Positions 1 through 11,308 of a stretch of 64,000 nucleotides of DNA are shown here, piece by piece. Under the pieces are notes generated by a model. It had not been told where the DNA came from and did no database searches. It was given only the letters and a program-made list of their open reading frames with translations. Positions within the stretch are counted from its first letter, which is position 1. The number at the start of each line of letters is the position of its first letter. Where the stretch lies: NCBI GenBank assembly GCA_024180945.1, contig JAKSGN010000010.1, positions 558,001 through 622,000 of the forward strand. Reading direction: 5' to 3'. The position numbers and the translations under genes were made by a program. The DNA comes from Macrophomina tecta. Its lineage: Eukaryota > Ascomycota > Dothideomycetes > Botryosphaeriales > Botryosphaeriaceae.

Positions 1-1118
1 GCTCCTCGAAAGCTTGCGCAGATGTTAGCCTTTGTAATTGACTTATCAAAGGCTGCTTTGAAGGCTGGTAGGAACTCAAGCTTTGTGATATGGTTGATGT
101 GGTTGCGCGCCAAGCCTCCAATCTGATCCCCATACGCGCGCTTCAACGGCGAGAAGCAGCCCACATCAAGCGGCTGGAGCAGGTGCGACGAATGGGGAGG
201 CATGCAGAGGGTAATAATCTTCTCCTCCTTGCAGATCGCCTGAAATTCAAGCGAGTTGTGGCTCTCGTGGCCGTCGATAATCAGCAGCCGATGCGTCCCC
301 ACCGTACGCGCCTTCGTATGCTTGTTGAAGTGCTTTAGCCACGCAACCCCAAGCTCATTCGTTGTCCAGCCGTTGTCACTAACTGCAATGGCCCAATCGC
401 CAGGTATATCGTCGTCCCCATACCAGGCAGAGAGGTGGTACTTGGCCGCGAAGATGATGAATGGTGGAATCGCCCACCCAGCAGCGTTGATTCCTTGGAT
501 GACAGTCACCCACTCACGGTCGCCTGGCTGTACCGCCTTTGGTCGATTGCGCCTCTCTGAGCCTGTAACAACGAGCTGAGCCAATATTTTGCCTATCATA
601 AAGCCAGTCTCGTCGAAGTTGTGGGTGTCTTCGTCAAGGATGCCGTACTTCTCTTTCGTACGCTGTACAAGCTTAAACCACTCGCTAAGGACCTTAGGAT
701 TCTCACACAAGGCCCGCTGGCGATTATACGGTCGATTTAATTGAGTTTTAAGCTGCGGAGTCCGCCCAACAAAGTTCATTGGCCAATGCGTGCCAACCTG
801 GCCAGCAGCGCGCTCAGCAAGCAGTTCGTTAGCCATATCCCGCACTGCATCCAAAGTAGGCGCAAAGCCTCGCGAATCTAGGTCAAGTATGTGATGAATA
901 ATTGCCTCCTCCTCGGGTTTTGTAAGCTTCTTCGAATTGGGCTCGCAATCGCGTCGTGAGGCGACTCCAGCGCGTCGGTCGCGGAGCGTGGTTCGGGGGA
1001 CGTCAAACGTTCATGCAGCGCGCCTTTCGCTCTGAATCTGATTCGTATTTATAGCTGAAATAGCAAGGAAGATATCTGCTTCATTGCGAGTTGATTGGGC
1101 AGTGGTTGATTGAGCCAT
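1..1118 (-). pseudogene. pogo/Fot1 transposase (DDE superfamily), partial with in-frame stop
   Basis: This is the cut-and-paste transposase of the Tc1/mariner-pogo superfamily. From the ATG at 1116-1118 the frame shows an N-terminal helix-turn-helix ending VPRTTLRDRRAG, then a CENP-B/Tc5-type DNA-binding region. The DDE catalytic domain follows: NFDETGF near 610, DGHESH near 260-275 and QPLDVGCF near 155-175, which supply the catalytic acidic residues. A TGA at 1011-1013 interrupts the N-terminal domain and probably replaces CGA (Arg) by one C-to-T change. The rest of the frame is open to the window edge, where the C-terminus is cut off. As read, the copy is inactive unless the stop is an error. 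Confidence 0.88.
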
Positions 1119-1223
1119 TGTAGTTGAAAGTTGACGCGTTGCGTAAAGTTGGTGAGGTGGACGGCTCGCTTGTAAACTACGTTAACTAATCGGCTCGATT
1201 AGTGACTGATCAGGTCTTTGCAC
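1..1223 (-). mobile_element. Fot1/pogo-like DNA transposon, right part lost beyond window edge
   Basis: The element holds a pogo-type transposase reading leftward and ends at 1223 with a terminal inverted repeat beginning GTGCAAAGACC (minus strand), next to a TA at 1224-1225. Fot1/pogo elements duplicate TA on insertion. The first ~45 bp of this end closely match the 70-bp MITE at 23577-23646. The other terminal repeat lies outside the window, so the total length is unknown. Confidence 0.8.
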
Positions 1224-1225
1224 TA

Positions 1226-2264
1226 ATCCGGGGCACAGGGCAACAATACCAGCAGCCTCGCATTTCGCCCGGCCCCACCTCTCCACGTGCTCACTTGCGG
1301 GCCCTTCAGTGGCTCGGCCCGGACGTTCTGTAATTCAGCCCTCAGTCAGAACCTAAGTTTGGCATGTATTTTGTGATTGCCCCGTCTTCAGACTCCTCAA
1401 TACTTTGTGTGTTCCAGCACGTTGACCACCAGCGCCTCTTGAATAACCCCTTGGGCGCAATTTAGTCTCGAAGATCAACTTCATTCCTGACCTATCGGAA
1501 GGAAGCCCGCGGGACCGACGTGGCGGGCGTTGATCGTCCATGCCCAATATGCAAGCGAATCGCTGGTTAGATGAGAGCTCTCGGCCACTAAGTAGCTCTT
1601 GCCCGCCCGTAGGAAGCGAGCTGGCGCCTAACAGGAATCCAAGCAGGGATGAACCAGCTTGCCGATCCGAAGGCGACAATGCGGCGTTGAGATGGCTTAT
1701 TCCTGCAAATTGGGAACTTTGCCGCCCTGTTTATTCCGTTCCATTCCTTACGTGACAGTTTACGAGGGGACCCGGTGGTTTGGTGAGAATGTGCCCATTC
1801 CACACCGGGCCTGCCGACTTTGAGACACGACCATGACGTCTGCAAAACGTGGCACAGTTAAGACCTAACAGATATCTAAAAGGCTTTTAGCTGCTGCCTA
1901 AGCACTTAGGCAAAGTGAGTCACCGATGCGCTGGTAATCGTACCATTCCCATTGATATATTGCTCTCATGCAAGTGCTACATCATCATTTTTGCGGATAG
2001 TCATGCATCCCTTCACCCGCACAGTTCTTGTGCATGCAAGAGAAATAGAAAATTTGGTTAAAACATGTATGGCGCTGCATGTCCGTTTGGTCAATTTAGG
2101 TAGCTGGCGAACTTGGCCACAAGAACCTCAAGTGGCTGAAAACTCCCCACTTCTACCCCACCTTTTTCATCTCCCTTTTCTTGCGAAGTGTACTCCTTAT
2201 CTCTAGCCCAAAACCCACGACTGTTTCTCTCAGCCGTAACAACACCTATGCATTATATGTCAAC
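1226..2264. other. Intergenic, no recognisable gene
   Basis: About 1 kb between the pogo element and the dynamin-like gene. Only short open frames without family signatures are present. The last part, from about 2100, is presumably the 5' leader and promoter of the dynamin-like gene. No TATA-like or repeat structure could be defended. Confidence 0.4.
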
Positions 2265-4511
2265 ATGGACAATTCAGCATGCTCCGACAGCTTCCGCATC
2301 TCGCTGCAGTCAAAAGATCATGGGCAACTACTCGATGTGATCGATCGCCTCCGCTCCGAAGGCATCAGCCGATACGTTCCACTGCCCCAGATAATCGTAT
2401 GTGGCGATCAGTCAAGCGGTAAAAGCTCTGTACTGGAAGCAGTATCCGGAGTCCGATTTCCAACTAAAGACAATCTCTGCACTCGCTTTGCAACGGAACT
2501 CGTTCTTCGCAGAGGCCTGACTACGAGTGTGACCGTTGCGATCACTCCTGGATCGGAAAGATCTAGCGAAGAGAGGGAAATGCTCCTCAAGTTCAAAGCA
2601 CCGACGCTGAACATGGATGAGTTCTCATCTATGATCGACTCGGCCAAAGAAGCGATGGGCATCAACTCGCACACGAAAGCCTTCAGCGACGATGTCTTAA
2701 GGGTAGAAATATCTGGGCCAGAGCAACCTCATTTGACGCTCGTCGACCTTCCTGGAGTTATACACGCCGAGAACAAGCAACAATCAGCCAAAGATGTGCA
2801 GTTGGTGCTATCCCTCGTTCGGTCGTACATGGCGAGTAGTCGAAGCATCATACTCGCCGTTGTCTCCGCAAAGAACGACTACGCCAACCAAATAGTAACG
2901 ACGCTCGCAAGAGAAGTTGACCCAAAGGGCTTCCGGACTCTTGGTATAATCACCAAGCCAGACACATTGCATGCGGGGTCGGAGAGCGAGATGATGTTCC
3001 TTAATCTTGCAAGAAACGAGGAAGTCGTCTTCCGGCTTGGCTGGCATGTTCTTAGGAATAGGGACTATGACAGCCGAGATTGCTCCATCACAGAACGTGA
3101 CCAACAAGAAAGAGAATTCTTCTCTCAGGGCGTCTGGACATCTCTTTCGCCGAGCTTTGTCGGCATAGGCGCATTAAAACCTCGTCTAAGCACCATCCTC
3201 AAGGACCAAATCGTATCCGAGCTTCCCGGTCTCATCCGAGATGTGCAGTCTGGTATTGAAGATTGCAAAACAAGGCTGCGCCGACTGGGAGAGGCAAGAG
3301 GGACGCTGCATGAACAACGGTAGTACCTGGTGCGTGTTAGTCGTTCCTTCTCGTCACTGGTTAAGGCAGCGCTAGATGGCACATATTCCGACGAATTTTT
3401 CGGCGATGCGATGACCGAGGTGGGCTTCAGCAAGCGACTGCGAGCCGTGATCCAGAACTGTCTGTTGGATTTTGCAGATGACATGCGTTACGAGGGTCAT
3501 AGCCAGGAAATCATCGAAGACGATTCCATCGTAGATGATATAATGGTTCCGAGGCAAATCACCCGCTCCGATTTTCTCGATCATGTGCGCGACTTGATGA
3601 CGAGGACCCGAGGACGCGAACTGCCGGGAACTTTCAATCCCCTCATCGTTGGGGATCTTTTTTTTCAACAGTCAAAGCCATGGAAGCAGCTTGCAGACCG
3701 CTTTTGCAGCAGGATCCTAGATGCTATTAGGACCTTTCTTGAGTTGGTCCTAGAGCGTACAGCGGACGAGAGCACGAGTGAGGGGCTTCTACGTGAGGTC
3801 GTTGACCCAGCCGTGGAGAAATGCACAGTGTTTCTTCAGAACAAAATCAGGGAGATTCTGCGTCCCCATCAAAGAGGCCACCCAATCACGTATAACCACT
3901 ACTTTTTAGAGACTGTGCAGAAAGCGCGAAAAGAACACTCCCGAAAGGAACAGGCCAAGAAGATTAATGCATTCTTCCGCCACAAAGGAAGTGATTCCGA
4001 ATGCATATATCGAGAGTTCACTACTGGCGACCTTCTGCAAGCGCTCAGCCCACAAATGGAGGTGGACATGGATCGCTTTGCATGCTCTGAAGCAATGCAG
4101 TGCATGAATGCATACTACAAAGTATGTGTAGTCTTTAAAAATACTCTTAAGATGAGTGCACATAACATTTTAGTACATGTTCTCAAATATTCGACGCAGG
4201 TGGCCATGAAAGTCATGGTGGACAATTTTGCCGCTCTGGGAATCGAACAGTGCCTCCTTGAAAATCTCTCCGAAATATTTTCGCCGGACAATGTGATGGA
4301 ACTTGATGAAAGTTTCATCAGAATCATTGCTGCAGAATCTGAAGCCTCGTCTTCCGAACGGGCCTATGCAACGAAGAAGCTTAATAGTCTTGAGGCGGCT
4401 TTACGATCTTTGATACGCCTTGCCAGACAGAAGCTTGCGGGTGAGTCTACTGATTGTAATGGACTAGCTCTCATGTTTCACCTTGTAGAAGTGCTGATGA
4501 ACGTGCGGTAG
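2265..4511 (+). pseudogene. Dynamin-like GTPase with one in-frame TAG
   Basis: Large GTPase of the dynamin superfamily, which uses GTP to assemble on and remodel membranes. From the ATG at 2265 the protein shows G1 GDQSSGKSS (about residues 46-54), G3 DLPG (about 160) and G4 TKPD (about 230). A stalk/middle region and an effector-like helical C-terminus follow. The frame is broken once, by TAG at 3321-3323 between EQR and YLVRVS; relatives usually have Gln here, so CAG-to-TAG is likely. The same frame then runs to 4511. Past a possible 48-nt intron (4441-4488) a coding-like acidic tail continues to about 4750, one frame over, so the true 3' end is uncertain. The single transition and otherwise perfect frame suggest recent inactivation, or readthrough. 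Confidence 0.85.
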
Positions 4512-4751
4512 TTCGACTTGAGGAGGCATTTGACAATCAGAAAAAGGATGATGAAGCTTCTGTTGACCAAGCAGAAATCAAGATCCCCGAAGCAGATCAG
4601 GATACTAGAGTTGGCACGCCTCCGTGCGTGGAAGAGAATACATATGAACCACTCCCCAGCCCCTCATCTTGCGGAACTGACGGCCACGTCCCTGCGGTTG
4701 ATTTGCCGGTCGCAAGCGATTTCAAGAGGAAAAAGCCTTTTCGCCGATAAA

Positions 4752-5925
4752 TGAGGTAGTTTATAGCTAATGGAGTTCCGTCGATTCGCTTATCTACGGA
4801 AGGCTGTGCGAGTCGAGCTGGGGTTTTATTTATCGTATGCCGTCATACCGCGAGCCGATTGGATCGCCATGACCGCTCTGCAGCGTAGCGAAGGAGCCAG
4901 GTGCAACCTGCTTGACCACTCCTGCCATAGGAGATGTTGGCCCTGGCCAGGTGTTGGAGCGAGGCGACATTGGCTCGCTTCAATAGCAGCGGGGATATCG
5001 CCAGACCTAGTCCAAAACTCAAAAGCGCTCAAAGCGCTCAAACTTTGTACTACCACCGACGCCAACGGCAATAACGAGGACAGCTGCTGTGACTGTAGAG
5101 CTATGGTTGTCGGAGACGGTGGCAAGGACGGCCTTCGCCGGAGACCGCTGCCGAGGTGTGCTGTTGCGCGGCGCAGCTGCAAAAGGCAATGACACAACGT
5201 TGTTGATGGGTTAATGTAGCACCTCCATCGGCAGGCCTGAGCGAAGCGCCAACGTCAGGGTTATAGCTACAACGGTACCTTTCCCGATTGGCCAGAGTGT
5301 GCCACATCGCGCAGGTCGTTTGCCCCAGGCTCACCCACGGGTTAGCGCGCACGCTTACTGGCGGCCATTGTAGGGTGGATGTCAGCAGCCGCCCAGCCAC
5401 CCGGTTTTCTCCGCAACCAACGTCGCCGCTAAGTTGCTAATGGCTCACCAGGGCGCGATCCGGCCGCTTGGATCGCCAGTTAGCCTTCCCAGCTTCCAAG
5501 ACGCATGGACTCTCCGGCATGCGCCTATATGCAAGATTCCATTGAAATTTGGGCCAACTCATCTTCTCCCACGCAGTCAGTGCAGGCACGGATAGCTGCA
5601 GCCTTTAGCTAACCGCATTCAGCGTCGGGCCAGGGCAGCGAGACTTAAGTGGGGATTAGCCCGGGGAGTGACAGCAGTTATCGTACCCACAACACAAATC
5701 TTCCACACCGAGCCAGCAGAGTGCCTTAACGTCGATAGCAGATTTTAAGTGTGCACACCGCACACGGTAATATCACTTCAGGCCCAAATCGTTCTCCCTG
5801 TATATCGACATCGCTCATCGGTCAGTTTCTATTGAAGCACATCGAGATGAACGAACCAACAGTGTAGTTTCCACACTAGGTAAACTCATCACTATCGCTC
5901 CAAACGCATCGGAAAAGTCAGAACA
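4752..5925. other. Intergenic, no recognisable gene
   Basis: About 1.2 kb with only short overlapping frames on both strands that match no family I recognise. The segment just before 5926 is the presumed promoter and leader of the zinc-finger gene. Confidence 0.4.
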
Positions 5926-7101
5926 ATGCCCACTTGTCACTGCGGCCATCACTTCTCCAATGCCAATGTACTTGGCCAGCACCAAAGAACCAAACTCCAC
6001 GGCTACTGTAAGCTTTGCGACCGTACCTTCCGTACGCCCAGTGGGCTTGCACAAGACAACTCGGACCTCCATAATTGGCTCTGCGGCCACTGCAATCGGA
6101 AATTTAGCGCCCAAGAAAGTCTCGCACATCACCAGCGGTCAACAGGTCACTTCTATTGCCGCGAGTGCAATCATCTCTTCGTCCACAATGACGCGCTGGG
6201 CTAGCATCTCCGCTCCTCCATCCATGCTACTTAGTTCCACTGTTGCGATTGCGATCGCGACTTCGTCAACGAGCAGGCCTTACGACAGCATCTCACTGAT
6301 AAGACTCACAAGATCACGCGATGCCAAGTTTCTGGTTACGCATGCGAGAAATGTGATCGTGATTTTGGGGACGAACGAGCATTGGAGCAACATCAAAAAT
6401 CATTAGCTCACCAGCCTCTCAGCAACTTGAAGTGCGTCGCTGGTGGCAGTGGACAGCGGGAATGTCAGAAAAGATTCACCAGTCCGTCCGCCCTGCTACA
6501 TCATCTAGAAAGTGGGGCATGCCGATCCGGAATGACGCGCCGGATGTTGAACGCGGTGGTGCAAACGAACGATGTCGATCGTATTATCAGCAGCCTTGAT
6601 AAGGGATCAAACGACAAATTGCTCCGGGCCACAGGTCTACAGACCACAAGCAGCTGCAGGCCTGCCACACCGACAACAGAGTTGGATGATACTATCATCC
6701 TGACGCCTAGCGGCAGCTCTACTGGGAATCACTTCTCACCGCGCATACTAACTCCACAATCTGATTTATCGGAAAGCCTGATGAACTTACGTTCAACGTC
6801 CTTGTCGAGAGTTTGCCCTCTCTGCCCTTCATCCCGTCATTCATTCTCCACAGCTGAATCTCTCCGCCAACACCTTGCATCCCCCGCTCATGCACCTCGG
6901 ATTTTCCATTGCCCAGTTTTCCTCCAACCACCTGTGTTCAGGCCTACAACAATAAAATACTTCTCCACACTTAGCGGGCTAGCGCAGCATCTCGAGAGTG
7001 GTGCTTGCCAAGGTGGGATGGACACATTCCATCAGGCAGCAAAATATATTGAAAAGAAACTGAAGAAGTCGGGTATGACTGAGGTAGAGCTCTTGATGTA
7101 G
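5926..7101 (+). pseudogene. C2H2 multi-zinc-finger protein with two in-frame TAGs
   Basis: A nucleic-acid-binding type protein with tandem C2H2 fingers, of the lineage-expanded kind common in Pezizomycotina. Fingers visible in order include CHCGHHFSNANVLGQH, CKLCDRTFRTPSGLAQ, CGHCNRKFSAQESLAHH and CRECNHLF. After the stops come CCDCDRDFVNEQALRQH and CEKCDRDFGDERALEQH. Degenerate fingers, including CPLCPSSRHSF, lie in the C-terminal half. The frame from the ATG at 5926 is continuous to 7101 apart from TAG at 6202-6204 and TAG at 6232-6234, both at places where Gln (CAG) is plausible. There are no indels. The start codon sits in a good purine -3 context. The specific target is unknown. Confidence 0.82.
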
Positions 7102-8876
7102 GAGTGGTCTGTATACCCCTAAAGGAAGAGCGCGATTTGTCCGAATGTGAAGCAAGTGCTGAAGGAAATTATCAATAAGCCGAATTCGCCGTAAATGAGA
7201 AGTTCAAGCATTTATGCGGAGGCAGGACGAGATGGTTCTACGATCTTCGCGCAATGGAAGGTGGTTTGGAGAGACAGCACATACCATTATCCAGTAGATA
7301 CACATAAGGAGGCCACTCCGGATAAGAATCCTCCGAAGGCGTCTGGTGAGGAGCGAAGCGGTTGTGAGGCGGCCATTCGGATGTAAGGGTCGTGTTTGTT
7401 CTAGAGCGTTCTTGTTGACTTTGAAGTATGGAAAGCTTGAACGGAGCTGTGAATATATTCTCTCAGTTACCAATGCTGGATGTGCCCATATGCGCTTGAA
7501 TGAGGGCTTTTGCGTATATATGTTCTATTTTCTAGCCTGTAGGTGCTGCCTGGGCTGGTAAAATTTCGGATGTGGTAAGGCCGCCGTCGCTCCTCCAGTG
7601 ACAAGGGAGCCTTGCAGTCACCGACTCTCGACATATGTACAGCCAAGACGCTGCACCTCCTTAGCCCCGTAATTTGGCGCTCCCGGCTTCTCATTCTCTC
7701 CGTCCTGTTCTTTGTATCCTGCTTGTTGCGCCACCATTCCGGGCCTTTGCTACGATCCTTATACCAGCAGTTTCCTGGGCTATTGGTGCCTTGAGATACT
7801 GTCAACCATCATCACCCTTTACCGTTGCTACTTGCCGTTATTATTGCTTGTTTCAGCTATTAGTTTCATACTCTTCAGCATCACCCCATCAAAGCACCAC
7901 TACCAAGCATCCTATAGCCCCCATCATCATGTATATATTCAGTAGCTTCAGCATCATTCAATGAAGCAGCAATGCATTCAATTCCACACTGTTCAACAGA
8001 TACGAACACATTGGATTCGCCGTGGCCCTCGCTGCGGTTCTTATTGCCTTCGCTGTAAGGCTGCCTCTTTTGGTTGGGTTGCATTGCCATTACTGTAGAG
8101 GGCCGTTTGTTGGATTGGATGGGGTCGCAATCACCAGATGATAAGTGGCATAAATTAGGAGGGAGAGGCTCAGGAGTCGCCTCTTATCCTCAGAGTCTAA
8201 GGCTAACTACTTTGGGATGCATCTGTGCGCTCGTGTATAGCCATATTCCAACACCGTTGCTTCTTCGAAACGAGTTTTTCCTCGCAGTCGACTTGTCAGA
8301 TCGCCAATCCAGAGCTCGCTTATTTCGGTCTCCCTTTTTCGTTGCTGGAAGTCCTCTTAGTGCTCTCCCACTTGGCAGGCCATAAGTGAGTGGACCAGAA
8401 ATCCCAGAGAGATTTTCAGCAAATTGATCGGTGTACTTGAGCATGTATCCCGTTGGCGCCATATTTTTTTTGTCCATGGCTTTTCTACTACAAAAAACTT
8501 CTTCAGTTCCGTCGAAACTGCGTAACGCTTCATACGTATGTTCATGGCTTCTCGCGCGGCCTTGACATCTTCGATCTTGTTGGCGGGGTTTCCTCACTGT
8601 GTTGGTTGATTGACGTATTATTCTTTGGATGGTATATCCATACTTCTACATCCGCTTCGACCAGGCCTTCGTCGTATGGCAGGTCGGCGTAGTGATCACT
8701 GCCATTAATCTCTTGTTCAGATCCTTGGGCGCTGGGTAGACCAGCGATTATATCTGGAATCAATGTCTGGCACCTAATACCGCTATAAGCGACAGGACAG
8801 AGTAGACTTCACATATATACTGTAAACGTTTGCAATGGTACCTCCTGCCAATTAACGCTTGTATTTCCCACTCTTC
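7102..8876. other. Intergenic, no recognisable gene
   Basis: About 1.8 kb with several short frames on both strands, none with a recognisable domain. Pyrimidine-rich stretches occur near 7660-7900. I see no terminal repeats or transposon signature. Confidence 0.4.
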
Positions 8877-9134
8877 CTAACTACCACGTTCCTGCGCGCA
8901 TTTGGCCGCTAATGCATCAGCTGCTACATTCCCAGCATCACGAGCATGGCCCTTGATCCATTTGAATACCGTCAAGGCTCCGTCTGCTGAGGCTCCCTCG
9001 TACGTACTAGTTCTATATCCTTGTATATCTATGCCATAATACCTGCTAACATCCATATAGCATAGCTTCCCTCCATTTACCGGGCTTGCGCTACAGCACC
9101 TCCAACTTGTTGCCGATCTATCCCTATAGACCAA
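8877..9134 (-). pseudogene. RNase H C-terminal fragment
   Basis: The last ~40 residues of this minus-strand frame contain FKWIKGHARDAGNVAADALA. This corresponds to the (V/I)KGHxGxxGNExAD block that ends RNase H1 folds and carries the last catalytic Asp. The upstream sequence no longer resembles the fold, so only the C-terminal third is recognisable. It may come from a retroelement RNase H or from a host RNase H gene. It is clearly different from the intact RNase H gene at 50593-51426. Confidence 0.55.
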
Positions 9135-10970
9135 TCCAATCCAATCCCTACATATCTTAAGGGAGATAGCTTTGCCGATGTATAAAGTTTATTCCTTCCC
9201 GCATATAGGTAGCTCTTCCGTCTTAGCCTGGAACCGCATTCACAACCTGAAACTTTTCGTGCGTCATTCCGTAGAAAATGCCTCAAGTCCTATGTTACTT
9301 TCAGCTGTCGCATCTACCGTATGCTATTGCGCTCCTCTGTGGCGTCATTTGGCTTCCAACTAGTGCATCCTCATCACACCGGTGAGTCGGATGCGGCGCA
9401 GCCTCGCAGCCTGGCAGGAATGCCGCATGAGCTGTAAAAGCCGGGGAGTCCAGCCTGGGCCCCTGTAAGCCACAAAGGCAAAGTTCCCGTGCCTTGAAGT
9501 CCAAGTATCAGTCTGTACGTGTAAGCGCTTATGCAATATCTTTGGCATCAATCTCTATCTGACCGCTGATCATGGCTCGTTCTATACATTGTTTCAGCGA
9601 CTATTGTCTGACCGGCATTAGCCGAAATCCTCTCTACCAACCATTCAAAAGCCACGACTGACACACTCTCAATCAGTTCCCGGTGTCACACGCCTGGTGG
9701 CGTCGCGGTCGGAGGACGACGACGGTGCACCAGTTTGCTCTGTTGCCGAGACTTCTGAAGCCTTTACGGGTAGTGAGCTGTGGGGGTTCTGGTGGAGGTT
9801 CTTCTTGGGCGACGAGCGGGACTGGTCCTACTGCGTCTGGTTCGGGCCTTTCTGGTAATGGTACCTGAGCAGATGCCAGCGAGCACGTCTGCGAACGAGG
9901 GTGCTGCTGGCCTGGACCAAAGGGGGATGTGCTTTGATTTCGTGGTGCTAGGTCTGCTCGATGGTGGTTTCGGGGCTTGGAGCAATGGTGTAAGAAGCTT
10001 CTTAGTTATGTAATGTCAGGGCAAAGACGGGTAATGTTGGGGTGACACTGATATTGCTATCCTATGCACTATTAAGGAGTACAAGACGAGAGACAAAGGT
10101 GAGAAAGAGAGTGGAGAGGAGGTATTGTTAAATACCACTTGAACATGTAAGTGGTGAGTCATAAAACGTGACGAGTAAGTCAGAGCATGTATCTGGAAAT
10201 GAGCGGCATTTTTAGCGTGAACCATGACATGTAAAGAGAAAAGTTATAGGATATATTCTTTGGCGTAACGGTCAGAGTGACGGCAAGGGAATGTGGAAAG
10301 ATCTGTAGATGATGCGAAATAACACAACTCCTGAAAAAGAGCACCAAATTGTGGAACTTCCTGCTTTCATTGCTGCCCAGCAAGCACAGTCTATGATGGG
10401 GGTTGCGTCAAAAGTATATTACGCACGTCGAGGATAACGTCAATAGGTGAATGGCTGAGAGCATCCTGCAGTTATGGCAAGAGGAGTTGGAATCGAAGGG
10501 TCGAAGACGGACCGGCTCGGGCAGCAATACGCAAGGAGGAGGAAAAGATATCAATCTAGGCAGCACTCTACGGCATTCTCCCCGTTGTACACAAGGTCAG
10601 CCAGTGCACGGGCATTCGTCTCGAGACACTGGTACCCACAAGCTGTCAAATCGTTAAGGCCAATTCTCTTATCAGCAAATCATATATCAGACTGCAACGC
10701 GCCGATGCTGCGCCTCAGTCCCACTGCCTGGTAATTCAACAAGATGCCTGTCCAGCAGTGAGACAATATTCCCGTAATGGACACCGATGCGGCATTTTGC
10801 AGGCTATGAAACGAGCACACCCTCACAAAGACTTTTCAGACATGTTGCCCGCCGAGATTGTTATTCAATTTATATCCAATAGCTACCCGCGAGGGGTGCT
10901 CTATTCAATCTTCTTCTTCAACCTGACATCGAGCCGAGGAAGCCATACCGTCAAAGCAGTGTGACATACC
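9135..10970. other. Intergenic, no recognisable gene
   Basis: About 1.8 kb without a recognised gene. G/C-skewed short frames around 9680-10010 look like low-complexity composition rather than coding sequence. The last few hundred bases are the upstream region of the DUF6606/DUF3638 gene. Confidence 0.4.
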
Positions 10971-11262
10971 ATGAACGCGACCTTGAGCGAGGGAGCTGTC
11001 GACTTCCTTATAGACCACGTCATTCTTCCTGCGAAGCTTCCTCAAAACGAGGACCAAGAGGAACAGGAACGAGAAGGAGAAAATTTGATTCTGCGTCTGG
11101 TCCTCGAAACGGCCGAGCTTTTTGCAAGCCACTGCGATTTCGAAAAACGAAAAGCATGGAAACCGGTGCTCAGCGCGTTGAAAAACTTGACAAATGTGAC
11201 GAAAGAGAACGCCGCCTCCAAAGCTACGTTGGCACAGGTGCTTTGCAATCTCGAACCATCTG

Positions 11263-11308
11263 GTGAGTCGGCATCTCACAACGCATATCTGCGCTGACTT
11301 TCTTGCAG
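11263..11308 (+). other. Intron 1 of DUF3638 gene
   Basis: GTGAGT donor and TTGCAG acceptor, 46 nt. Removing it joins the N-terminal exon (ending EPS) to DAVCLRVKAQ in frame. Confidence 0.8.

Noticed and set aside
4770..5400. Open frames of 100-140 codons on both strands
   Set aside because: Mutually overlapping GC-rich frames without conserved-looking blocks; no start context or introns to support them.
8190..8597. 135-codon minus-strand open frame
   Set aside because: Composition and overlap with equally long frames on the other strand, and no motif. Treated as chance.
9683..10013. Gly/Val- and Ser/Arg-rich frames on opposite strands
   Set aside because: Mirror-image low-complexity frames caused by base composition, not coding evidence.
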